Source: JAZKFT01 sp965246935 (GTDB taxonomy: Bacteria; Bacteroidota; Bacteroidia; Chitinophagales; Chitinophagaceae). From it: a stretch of 64,000 bases of DNA. The stretch is from contig CBDFGC010000004.1 of the NCBI GenBank assembly GCA_965246935.1, positions 62,001-126,000 of the forward strand, read 5' to 3'. The notes beneath the pieces were generated by a model, which saw only the letters and a program-made list of their open reading frames with translations, was not told where the DNA came from and did not search any database. Positions within the stretch are counted from its first letter, which is position 1. Every line of letters starts with the position of its first letter. Positions 18,030 through 26,724 of this stretch are shown piece after piece. The translations under genes were made by a program, and so were the position numbers.

Positions 18030-21000
18030 CTAATTATTGGCTGTAATATTTAGATGCCCGCCAGATTTTACGGTCATGGTTGCACCATTATTCAACGTAA
18101 GGCTGTAACAGGTACTGGCAGGACTGGTAATTTCCGGCATAAATGGTACACCACTGTTTACAACCACTTTGGTGCATTCCGAAGGTATAAAGTTAAGCGA
18201 CCAGTTGGTTGCTGTGTTCCAGTTTGCGGAGTTTCCTAACCATACATTATCCGGACCTGAGAGCACACAGGAGGCAGTGCCTTTGATGGCAAAGTCAAAA
18301 ACGCTTTCATCACAATCATTATTATTGATATGAACCCTGGCATTTTTTACCCCTATGCTGGTTGGTGAAAAACTGATGGTAAACGTTTTAGAACTATCTG
18401 CAACAAGACTAACAGGGAAATTGATTCCGCTTCTGATAAAAGCGGCCGAGTCGGTACCATTTATAGTAATGTTAGTGATGATAAGCACACCGGTGCCGGT
18501 ATTTTGAATAGTAAAAGTGCGGACTAAGTTGCTGCCGGACGTAATCGTTCCAAAATCAGTATGATTGATAGTGGCAGGGATCGTATCCCCATCCGCAATG
18601 AGCATATTGTTCCCTTGTACGCTGATTTCGTTAGCGTTTCCCAAACAAATAACCACCGTACTTTCGGCATAGCCAAGTAGCGCAATATCCAGCCTGCCAT
18701 CGCTGTTGAAATCACCTGTTGCCAGTTGTTCCGGCCGATCGACGGTCAAAGGTGTATCATCCTGCCTGCTGAAGTTGCCTGCTCCATTGCCTAGAAGGAT
18801 GAAAAAGTTATTGGAACCACCTGCAATGGCCAGATCGGGTTTCCCATCCCCGTTAAAATCGCCGGCAACTAGGGATCTGGAATAGGGATACGTCGGTACA
18901 GTAACATTGCCTGTAAAGTTCCCAAGACCATTCCCTAAAAAGATTGATATATTATTACTATTATAATTCGCTACTGCCAGGTCCTGTTTTCCATCCCCGT
19001 TAAAATCACTTACTGCAATATCGGAAGGGCTCAACCCAAAGCCTACAGGCAAAATTGAAAAATCGCCGGCTGCATTCTGCAACAGAATAGAAACTGCATT
19101 TGCATTGGCCATAGCAAGGTCAAGCCTGCCATCATTATTAAAATCTCCGGTTACAATAGTAAAAGGATTGGCGGGCAAGATTGAAGCTAAGTAAAAGCCG
19201 CCGGCACCATCTCCATACCAGATATATAGTTGATAGTTACATACAGCAAAATCAGCCTTGCCGTCACTATTAAAATCTCCCACCACAATATCTGTTGAGG
19301 GGAACTGTAACACAACATCAGGCATTTCAGTAAATCCGCCGGTACCATCCCCCAACCGGATGCAAATATTATTACTGGATACATGGGTTATTATAAGGTC
19401 TTGTTTTCCATCCCCGTTAAAATCGCCGATGGCCAGCGATCCCGGGTTGTATCCTACATTCACATTTGCAGCTGTGGTAAAACCTCCTGCTCCATCACCC
19501 AGGCGGATGGATACATTGTTCCCCCACCAATCCGCGGTTGCCAAATCCTGCCTGCCGTCCCCATTAAAGTCGCCGATCGCCACAAATACAGAAATACTAC
19601 CTGTATATACCTGGGTAGTTTCGGTAAAAGAACCCTGGCTACAGGGCGGGTTGGTGACCTTAACATACAATGAAGTGGTGGTGGTCAATCTGCCGTTAAA
19701 TGCTTTCACAATTACCTGGTAAGTACCTGCAGGATGAGCATTGGTTACCGTTAGTTTGCCTGTAACGGGATTTACATGCAATAGGCCTTTAAAGTTGGGT
19801 GTACTGAAGGCTGTAATACTTGTAGTATTGATTGGGATGGTGACTGGTGTAATGCTGGTAACAGCACCGGTGGCAATTATACTTGTATCAGCGTAAGCCC
19901 CCAGTGTTGGAATGACCCCGGTACCCTGTATAGCAAAATCGTATATCGGTTCGTCACAATTATCACTTAATATATTTACCGTGGCCATTTTTAGCCCGGC
20001 ACTTGTGGGCGCAAAAGTGATGGTAAAAGTAGCAGCAGCTCCTGGCAAGATGGTACCAGGCAAATAGATGCCTTCCCAGAAGAACATATAACTTGTACTG
20101 TTCACGGTAATATCGCTGATACTCAAATTAACAGCACCGTTGTTTTGGACGGTATAACTCCGGGTGACGATACCGCCATTTCCAAGGTCTGTACTATCAG
20201 CCGAATCCGGCGTACTATCCCCGTTAGCTATGATCGTATTATTGCCTTTCACCGTTATTTTGTTGGTATTACCCGTACGGATGGCAACTGTACTGTTATT
20301 ACAACCGACGGCCAGGTCTTGCCTACCATCGTTATTAAAGTCGCCTACTGCCATGCAGCCCGGGGAAATAGTGAAAGTCGCCCTACCGGTCCAGTTAAAT
20401 CCGCCTGTGCCGTCCCCTGCATAAATGGTCAGTACATTAGCTGAGTTATTGACTGTTGCAATGTCCTGTTTGCCATCTCCATTAAAATCGCCAATCGCAA
20501 TGTGGGAGGAGTAGGTTTGCAAGGCAATATCCGGTACTGAGGTAAAATACCCGGTACCAGTACCTAAACGAATACTAATACGGTTACCTTGTAATGAGGA
20601 CAAGGCTACATCCTGGTGACCATCCCCATTAAAATCTCCAAGCGCTAATGAAGAAGCAGGATAAGCAACCAGGTCTGCTGTTGCAGTAAAATTACCCATT
20701 CCATCTCCCAGACGTACAATGGTTAAAGTGCTGTTGGAATTGGCTGTGGCAAAATCCGGTTTCCCATCTTCATTAAAATCTGCTGCAATAATTTTCACCG
20801 GGCTGTTACCTACACTTATTTCAGTTGTTCCGCTAAAGCTTCCCTGCCCATTGCCTAAACGGATAGAAACGGTATTGGTAGTATTATTGGCAACTGCAAT
20901 ATCGGGCCGGCCATCATCATTAAAATCTGCAATAACAATTGCTTGCGGATAACCGGGAACGCTGAAATTAGTGGAGTCGCTAAATGCCCCGGAACCACTG

Positions 21001-21626
21001 CCCAGACGAATTGATACGGTCTTACTCAGGAAGTTTGTAACGGCAATATCCTGAAAACCATCCCCGTTGACATCTCCGATTGCTACGTCTGTTGGTTGAT
21101 CGCCGGTAGCTAAAGTAGTGGTGCCGGCAAAATCACCAACACCATTGCCAAAACGAATGGAGATATTATCAGTAGCGGCATTGGTGGTAACCAAATCCTG
21201 TTTGCCATCCCGGTCGAAATCCGCAATAGCTACAGCAGATGGAGTGCTTTCCACAGGCATTTGTGCAGTACCACTGAATAAACCTTGGCTACATAAGTTG
21301 GTGTTTACCGTCAATATACACGTAGCCGTTATTGAACTTACTCCATTGAATGCTGTAAGTAAAATGGTATAGGTGCCGGCGGGATGTGCATTGGTAATCG
21401 TTAAAATACCGGTTGTTGGGTTTACCTGAAGCAGACCCTTAAAACTGGTACTCGTATAAGCGGTAATACTGGTTGTGTTTGCAGGTGCTACGGAAGGTAT
21501 TACGCTTGCATTACCACTGGCGGTTGCAATAATGGTGGAGGGGTATGTGCCTAAAACAGGTGCTTGTGCAAAAAGGGACTTGAAAGTAAGGATGAGGAAT
21601 GCAACGAGAAGAAATACTTGTTTCAA
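18030..21626 (-). CDS. Large secreted FG-GAP/VCBS beta-propeller protein with duplicated modules
   Basis: 1198 residues with a signal peptide (ends LFAQA). It is an internal duplication. Module 1 (about 24-572) and module 2 (about 573-1125) each have a short Ig-like domain (GLLQVNP/GLLHVNP, TNAHPAGTY), about seven FG-GAP repeats with Ca-binding DxNxDG loops (DFNGDGKQDLA-type), and a choice-of-anchor D-like domain (SVQGNN, FAIKGT). The tail (VWLGNSANWNTATNW on) is a short beta segment. Such proteins are surface adhesins in Bacteroidota, but no T9SS C-terminal sorting domain is visible here, so the protein may be shortened or exported differently. Confidence 0.85.
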   Translation of the reverse strand: MKQVFLLVAFLILTFKSLFAQAPVLGTYPSTIIATASGNASVIPSVAPANTTSITAYTSTSFKGLLQVNPTTGILTITNAHPAGTYTILLTAFNGVSSITATCILTVNTNLCSQGLFSGTAQMPVESTPSAVAIADFDRDGKQDLVTTNAATDNISIRFGNGVGDFAGTTTLATGDQPTDVAIGDVNGDGFQDIAVTNFLSKTVSIRLGSGSGAFSDSTNFSVPGYPQAIVIADFNDDGRPDIAVANNTTNTVSIRLGNGQGSFSGTTEISVGNSPVKIIAADFNEDGKPDFATANSNSTLTIVRLGDGMGNFTATADLVAYPASSLALGDFNGDGHQDVALSSLQGNRISIRLGTGTGYFTSVPDIALQTYSSHIAIGDFNGDGKQDIATVNNSANVLTIYAGDGTGGFNWTGRATFTISPGCMAVGDFNNDGRQDLAVGCNNSTVAIRTGNTNKITVKGNNTIIANGDSTPDSADSTDLGNGGIVTRSYTVQNNGAVNLSISDITVNSTSYMFFWEGIYLPGTILPGAAATFTITFAPTSAGLKMATVNILSDNCDEPIYDFAIQGTGVIPTLGAYADTSIIATGAVTSITPVTIPINTTSITAFSTPNFKGLLHVNPVTGKLTVTNAHPAGTYQVIVKAFNGRLTTTTSLYVKVTNPPCSQGSFTETTQVYTGSISVFVAIGDFNGDGRQDLATADWWGNNVSIRLGDGAGGFTTAANVNVGYNPGSLAIGDFNGDGKQDLIITHVSSNNICIRLGDGTGGFTEMPDVVLQFPSTDIVVGDFNSDGKADFAVCNYQLYIWYGDGAGGFYLASILPANPFTIVTGDFNNDGRLDLAMANANAVSILLQNAAGDFSILPVGFGLSPSDIAVSDFNGDGKQDLAVANYNSNNISIFLGNGLGNFTGNVTVPTYPYSRSLVAGDFNGDGKPDLAIAGGSNNFFILLGNGAGNFSRQDDTPLTVDRPEQLATGDFNSDGRLDIALLGYAESTVVICLGNANEISVQGNNMLIADGDTIPATINHTDFGTITSGSNLVRTFTIQNTGTGVLIITNITINGTDSAAFIRSGINFPVSLVADSSKTFTISFSPTSIGVKNARVHINNNDCDESVFDFAIKGTASCVLSGPDNVWLGNSANWNTATNWSLNFIPSECTKVVVNSGVPFMPEITSPASTCYSLTLNNGATMTVKSGGHLNITANN

Positions 21627-21790
21627 AGTAAATTTGGATTTAGCGTTTTTGAATTTCTTGCCTTTTAAGCAGTGGTATTTTGCAATACATACTGCCTAAA
21701 ATAATAACCGGTTTCATATACATGACTGCACAACGCATAGAAAAGTTGCACAGCGTAATACAAACTGTAATTGGGTTGCGTTAGGTACTA

Positions 21791-22351
21791 TTACATCCTT
21801 GCCTTCCAAACTGCCTCCGGCACATTCAGCAAATGGCCGATGTACCGGGCCTCTACAAACAGGTAATCACTCAGCCGGTTCAGGTATTTTATCACTAAGG
21901 GGTCCACCGTCAGTTCAGCCTGCTGCATGGCTACACACAGGCGTTCGGCACGGCGGCATACGCAACGGCAAATATGTGCCTGGCTGATACTCAGGTGCCC
22001 ACCGGGTAGTATAAAATGTTTCATTTCCGGCAGGGTTTCGTTCATGCGGTCCATTTCCTGTTCCAGTAATTCCACATCCCGTTCGTGCAGGTCAGGTATT
22101 TCCATTTTTGTTCCCTTTTCCGGATCAACGGCTAAGGATGAACCAATGGTAAAAAGGCGGTCCTGGATTTCTTTGAGTACGGATTTGACTGGTTCATCGG
22201 TTAGGTAATCACTGAGCAAACCAATATGGCTGTTCAGTTCGTCCACAGTGCCATAAGTATCAATCCGGATATGGCTTTTGGGAACTTTGGTACCGCCGAT
22301 TAATGAGGTGTATCCGGAATCACCGGTTTTGGTGTAAATTTTTTGGGACAT
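21791..22351 (-). CDS. Cob(I)alamin adenosyltransferase, PduO type
   Basis: 186 residues, the normal length for this family. It transfers the adenosyl group of ATP to cob(I)alamin to make coenzyme B12. The N-terminal ATP site IYTKTGDSGYTSL is intact, as is GTVDELNSHIG, and the later FILPGG and RRAER motifs are the family's signature. No B12 synthesis genes are near. The gene is free-standing between the FG-GAP and PD40 genes. Confidence 0.93.
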   Translation of the reverse strand: MSQKIYTKTGDSGYTSLIGGTKVPKSHIRIDTYGTVDELNSHIGLLSDYLTDEPVKSVLKEIQDRLFTIGSSLAVDPEKGTKMEIPDLHERDVELLEQEMDRMNETLPEMKHFILPGGHLSISQAHICRCVCRRAERLCVAMQQAELTVDPLVIKYLNRLSDYLFVEARYIGHLLNVPEAVWKARM

Positions 22352-22500
22352 AAATTACCTTTATCTACAGTAAATGTGAGACCTGATTCTGATATAAAGA
22401 AAATTGCTTTGACCAGATACTATCGCCACAAGCGTTATAAACGAAAAGCAGCAATAGATAAATAATCTTTTGCTGCTACAAACAGACAGATATGGCATCT

Positions 22501-23565
22501 TTATTTGTTGATAAACACAGGATAAATATCATCAGCAATATAACCGGTCAGCGGTGTTTGCAGTTGCCCTTCTGGTTTCATAATATATATTTCTGACGAA
22601 ACATTCAAATTCCTGTTTGATGAGAAAAGGATATAATTACCATCCTTTGTCCAGGCCGGGCTTTCGTCTCTTAAAGGCGTATCTGTCAGTCTTTTATTTC
22701 CTGTTCCATTTGCGTTCATTACGAAAATGTCCGGGCTTCCATTTTCATAGGAGACATAAGCTAATCTTTTGCTGTCCGGCGACCAAACAGGTCCGTAATT
22801 TCCATCTCTTGGGTAACTTATATCAATCCAGGATGGGGAAACGGTAAAAGTCAATTGCTTCAAACCGCTGCCATTTACATTCATTACAAAAATTTGCGAA
22901 CCGTTCTGGTCATTAGAAGTAACTGAAATTTTACTTCCATCCGGTGAAATTTGCGGGTCGCTGAAAGATTTATTAGCAGGCGTTAATAATTGCTTATTGC
23001 TGCCATCAATATTCATTTTATAAATACCGGACCAATTATAATTAACAGCCGAGGAAAAAATAATCGTATTATCAGAGAGATATTTTGGGGAAAAATTATT
23101 CTCCTGATTCGTTAATTTTAATTCGTTGCCCCCGTTTACATCAATGGTATAAATATGATTGTCGTAAGAGGTAAGGTCGTCATTTTTCACAAAAATGATT
23201 TTACGATCATCCGGGGACCAGGAAGGGCTGCCACAAAATTGTTTTGCTTTTGCTAACAGCTTTTCATTTTGTCCGTCTGTGTCAATCACGTATAAGTTAT
23301 AGTAAAAATTTTCGAGCGTTGTAAATGCTATTTTCAGTCCTTTATTAGAAAGTACCGGCGGAGCACAGCGTACCAAATGGTTAGATACGGCCCGCTGGTT
23401 AGTACCATCTGTATTCATTAAAAACATCTGCCAATCGGCGCTATTAGGAATTCTTCTTGAGATGAACAGAATTTCTCCTGAAGTATTTATAGGTTTCATG
23501 TCAACGATATTATCCTTATGGCATGATGATAAAATAACAAGCAGAAAAAAACAACATTTTTTCAT
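22501..23565 (-). CDS. TolB-like PD40 beta-propeller lipoprotein
   Basis: 354 residues with a lipobox (VILSSC). The body is a series of PD40/WD40-like repeats: PSWSPDDRKIIFV, PQISPDGSKISV, PVWSPDSKRLAYV and PAWTKDGNYILF, each with a NADG/NGTG-type strand (FVMNANGTGNKRLT). This predicts a six-bladed propeller like TolB's C-terminal domain, tethered in the envelope. The role is unknown; it is not beside tol genes. The gene is monocistronic by its spacing. Confidence 0.85.
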   Translation of the reverse strand: MKKCCFFLLVILSSCHKDNIVDMKPINTSGEILFISRRIPNSADWQMFLMNTDGTNQRAVSNHLVRCAPPVLSNKGLKIAFTTLENFYYNLYVIDTDGQNEKLLAKAKQFCGSPSWSPDDRKIIFVKNDDLTSYDNHIYTIDVNGGNELKLTNQENNFSPKYLSDNTIIFSSAVNYNWSGIYKMNIDGSNKQLLTPANKSFSDPQISPDGSKISVTSNDQNGSQIFVMNVNGSGLKQLTFTVSPSWIDISYPRDGNYGPVWSPDSKRLAYVSYENGSPDIFVMNANGTGNKRLTDTPLRDESPAWTKDGNYILFSSNRNLNVSSEIYIMKPEGQLQTPLTGYIADDIYPVFINK

Positions 23566-23701
23566 ATGGATGTTTTATAACTTGACGAAGACGGTCAGGT
23601 AATCGTTGCATGGGAGGCACGATAACAATATAAATGCAGGTTTACCTGTTATAATTTCTCCTTCACTAAGTTAAGTGAATCATTTTTATTGATTGGTTCG
23701 T

Positions 23702-24400
23702 TTACACCATCTCCATTTTTTTTCGCTTATCGCTTTCAATTATTCCATCCCGCAGACGCACAATGCGGTGGGCATTTTCGGCAATGTCCTCTTCATGTGT
23801 TACCAGTACCACGGTATTACCGCCTGCCTGTATGGCACCAAAAATAGCCATAATTTCAACGGAGGTTTTACTGTCGAGGTTTCCGGTAGGTTCGTCGGCC
23901 AGAATAATGGCGGGATCATTTACCAGGGCACGGGCAATGGCTACCCGCTGACTTTGACCCCCGCTTAGTTCATTGGGTTTGTGGTGGCTGCGGTCAGCCA
24001 GGCCCACTTTTTCCAGCATGGCTAATGCCTTTTCCATCCGCAGCTTCCGGCCAATACCAGCATAAATAAGCGGCAGGGCTACATTTTCGGCAGCGGTAAG
24101 CCGGGGCAGTAAATTGAATTGTTGAAATACAAATCCGATTTCCTTATTCCGTACCAATGCCAGATCATCGTCGGGCATGCGGCTTACATCTTTATCATTC
24201 AGCACGTACCTGCCGCCGCTTGGCGAATCCAGGCAACCTAAAATATTCATGAGCGTACTTTTGCCCGAACCGGACGGCCCCATCAGCGCTACGTATTCAT
24301 TTTTATGAATGTCCAGCGAAATGCCTTTTAACACTGGTAGTTCCTGGCTGCCCAAAAAGTAGCTTTTGAGAATGTCTTCGAGATGGATGATGCCTTGCAT
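23702..24400 (-). CDS. ABC transporter ATP-binding protein, LolD/MacB type
   Basis: 232 residues. Walker A GPSGSGKST at 41-49, Q-loop in FVFQQFNLLPRLTAAENV, signature LSGGQSQRVAIARALV, Walker B IILADEPTGNLDS and the switch His in VTHEED are all intact. The GNLDS and FNLLP features place it in the LolD/MacB/FtsE-like class that works with MacB-type permeases in lipoprotein transport or efflux. No permease gene is adjacent, so the partner must lie elsewhere. Confidence 0.9.
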   Translation of the reverse strand: MQGIIHLEDILKSYFLGSQELPVLKGISLDIHKNEYVALMGPSGSGKSTLMNILGCLDSPSGGRYVLNDKDVSRMPDDDLALVRNKEIGFVFQQFNLLPRLTAAENVALPLIYAGIGRKLRMEKALAMLEKVGLADRSHHKPNELSGGQSQRVAIARALVNDPAIILADEPTGNLDSKTSVEIMAIFGAIQAGGNTVVLVTHEEDIAENAHRIVRLRDGIIESDKRKKMEMV

Positions 24401-24494
24401 AAATAAAGTTGGGAAGTCGGAAAGTCTGTAAGACCGGAAGAAGCAACTTCAAAAATAACGTTCAAATATTATTATCCACAATTGGCGGCCTTAC

Positions 24495-24520
24495 CTTGAA
24501 GGATTTGAGAATCCTTTAAG
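24495..24520. repeat. Hairpin of the ATTTGAGAA-loop family, copy 2
   Basis: CTTGAAGGAT and ATCCTTTAAG enclose TTGAGA. It is followed by CATCGGGCGATTTA, which recurs with two changes after copy 3 (24588-24601). The pair form a 40-base direct repeat 66 bases apart. Confidence 0.65.
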
Positions 24521-24560
24521 CATCGGGCGATTTATCTAATACCTGTGCACATTATAAATG

Positions 24561-24601
24561 CTTGAAGGGATTTGAGAACCCTTCAGGCATCGGGTTATTT
24601 A
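24561..24601. repeat. Hairpin of the ATTTGAGAA-loop family, copy 3, reaching the gatC stop
   Basis: CTTGAAGGG and CCCTTCAGG enclose ATTTGAGAA, then CATCGGGTTATTTA. The gatC stop codon (24595-24597) lies in the last bases of this unit. Confidence 0.65.
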
Positions 24602-24885
24602 TTTAACACCTTCGGTACCAGGAAAAATTCTTCATTGTGATGTGCAGCATTCTGAAGGGCTTCTTCTCTTGGAATGGACCCCTGCAACTCGTCGTCCCGC
24701 AAACGGTTCATTTCATAGCTCATATGGCGGAGCGGTTCTACACCAGTAGTATCCAGTTCCTGTAGTTTCTCTACAAATCCAATCATTTTTTCCAGGTCCT
24801 GCCGGATGGCTTCTTTTTCCTCTCCTTCAAAACGCAGGTAACTCAGATGTGCCAGGTGATCAATCAGTTCGTTGGTTACAGTCAT
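24595..24885 (-). CDS. gatC: Asp-tRNA(Asn)/Glu-tRNA(Gln) amidotransferase subunit C
   Basis: 96 residues, the usual GatC length. The family pattern is complete: HLAHLSYLRFEGEEKE, LEKMIGFVEKLQELDTTGVEPL and RDDE at the start of the C-terminal stretch, ending in FFLVPKVL. GatC stabilises the GatA-GatB complex that amidates mischarged tRNA. gatA and gatB are not in the window. The 3' end touches a dispersed hairpin repeat. Confidence 0.93.
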   Translation of the reverse strand: MTVTNELIDHLAHLSYLRFEGEEKEAIRQDLEKMIGFVEKLQELDTTGVEPLRHMSYEMNRLRDDELQGSIPREEALQNAAHHNEEFFLVPKVLNK

Positions 24886-25028
24886 CGTGTTTTTGCATCA
24901 GTATTTAAAATGTACCGGTTTACAAAGAAAAGTAAATGGCAGAAGGAAACGAAGAAAACGAATAATTGATACAGGATAGCTAACAGGCATGGCCCTGAAC
25001 TTTTAATTTGCTTTGATCGATCAAACAC

Positions 25029-26522
25029 CTATCGCTCCAACTGAAAGCCCGGATCAAGGGCGGGCCGTTTACTGGTATTGGCCACCTTCCAGCCGGTACG
25101 GTACATCCATTCGGCCATGCGGCGCAGTTTGGATATATTGATAATTTTTGGTTCATCCATGGGTGTATGATATAGCGGATGCAGCAGCGTACTATAAAAA
25201 ATGGCAGGATAACCCGCACGGGCGTAGGATAAATGATCGCTGCGAAAATACCAGCCTTCCACATGTGTTACCTTATCCCACAGCGTATCCAACTTAAACT
25301 TTGGTCCTTCAGTATTGGCTTCCAATGCCATTGCTACTAAATCAGGCGAATTGCGGTGCGGCTGCTGCATCCCCAATAATGCTGCACTGTCCGGACTGTT
25401 ATAGCCAATCATATCGCCATTTAGCACCGCTACAACCGATGCTTTTGGAACCGTAGGATGCACAGCAAACCACTTTGAACCCAGCAATCCCCGCTCCTCG
25501 GCGCCGTGCCAAACAAATAAAGCAGAACGCCTGCCGGGTGCTTTTTTAAATGCACGGGCGATTGCCATTAATGCTACGTTCACAGAGGCATTATCATCGG
25601 CGCCATTATAAATACTATCGCTGCCATAAGGCTGGCGTACACCATCATGGTCAATATGGCCGCTGTATAGTACGTATTCTTTTTTCAATGCTGCATCTGT
25701 TCCATCTATTTCTCCGATAATATTTACGGAAGGATAATCAAACGTTTCTACGGCAATGTTTACAGTAAGCATAACGCCATTGGATTGCTCCCCGTTGATT
25801 ACCCCGCTGTGCAGCCAGATAACGGGCACTTTTGCAGTAACCATTGCATTGGGGCCGCCTTCAATATCATACAGGCCACGGCTCAATGCAGGCACTACTT
25901 CCTTCCAGCTTCGCTCCCCCATTTCATCCGCTATAAAGATGATGGCAGCAGCTCCCCGTTTCAGTAAATCAGCACTATACTTACGCAATACGTAACCGGG
26001 GTAGCGGCGTTCCGGAAGCGATACCTGTAAATTAATTCCTTCCTGCGACATCTGCACGGCTACTGCTTTTCCCTTCAGATCTAATTTGTCCAGTTCCGCC
26101 GTGCCGGCCATTCCTGCAAAAACAACCGGCGCTGAAATGTTAGCAGGCGCTGTTTGGGCAACCAGCACCGCCTTCCATAATTGTAGGGATTTACCACCTA
26201 TGCTAATACTACTGGCAGGGCTAACCCGGTTACGCTTCATGGTAAAAAACTGAAAGTAAGTACCATCATCTCCGGCAGGTTTTAGTCCTTCAGTACGCAG
26301 CTTTTCAGCCCACCATACAGCGGCTTTCAGTTCATCCAACGTACCTGCTTCCCGGCCCCGGAAATGATCACCGGCCATTTCGTATAAATCCGTTTTTAAA
26401 TCTTTTTCAGTAATGGCAGCGATAGCGATGGCCGGAGGATTACTAAATGTATTGGTTTTACCAGTTTGTGTAAAAGCAGGAGTACTACTGATGAGGAGAA
26501 AAAAGACGAAGGCATTTTTCAT
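25029..26522 (-). CDS. Secreted M28-family zinc metallopeptidase
   Basis: 497 residues with a signal peptide (cleavage after about TPAFT). The M28 core has the paired-zinc ligands: His289 in GHIDHDG, Asp309 in NGADDNAS, Glu near 341 in GAEERG, Asp in NGDMIGYN and His in the final YHTPMDEP. A PA-like insert (about 115-250) sits before the catalytic part. Enzymes of this layout cut N-terminal residues from peptides in the periplasm or outside. It is followed downstream by gatC; upstream on the same strand is another aminopeptidase. Confidence 0.9.
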   Translation of the reverse strand: MKNAFVFFLLISSTPAFTQTGKTNTFSNPPAIAIAAITEKDLKTDLYEMAGDHFRGREAGTLDELKAAVWWAEKLRTEGLKPAGDDGTYFQFFTMKRNRVSPASSISIGGKSLQLWKAVLVAQTAPANISAPVVFAGMAGTAELDKLDLKGKAVAVQMSQEGINLQVSLPERRYPGYVLRKYSADLLKRGAAAIIFIADEMGERSWKEVVPALSRGLYDIEGGPNAMVTAKVPVIWLHSGVINGEQSNGVMLTVNIAVETFDYPSVNIIGEIDGTDAALKKEYVLYSGHIDHDGVRQPYGSDSIYNGADDNASVNVALMAIARAFKKAPGRRSALFVWHGAEERGLLGSKWFAVHPTVPKASVVAVLNGDMIGYNSPDSAALLGMQQPHRNSPDLVAMALEANTEGPKFKLDTLWDKVTHVEGWYFRSDHLSYARAGYPAIFYSTLLHPLYHTPMDEPKIINISKLRRMAEWMYRTGWKVANTSKRPALDPGFQLER

Positions 26523-26668
26523 GTGTGCATTTTTTTACTGATTAGTGACGACAGACCATAGACGACAGTTCACTAATGACTTCCAACTAATAGCTGTCAA
26601 CTGACCACAGACTAATAATAATTGCTGACTGCTTATTTATTGTATTCACTTGTATTCCTATTGACTAC

Positions 26669-26724
26669 CGACTAATGACTGCCGCCTAATGACTGCCGAC
26701 TAATGACTGCCGGCTAATGACTTA
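26669..26724. repeat. 14-base tandem repeat, four units, ending at an aminopeptidase stop codon
   Basis: CGACTAATGACTGC (26669) is repeated at 26683, 26697 and 26711 with one or two changes. The last unit runs into the M1 aminopeptidase stop codon (26722-26724). Degenerate GACTAATGAC-like words extend upstream to about 26545. Confidence 0.8.
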
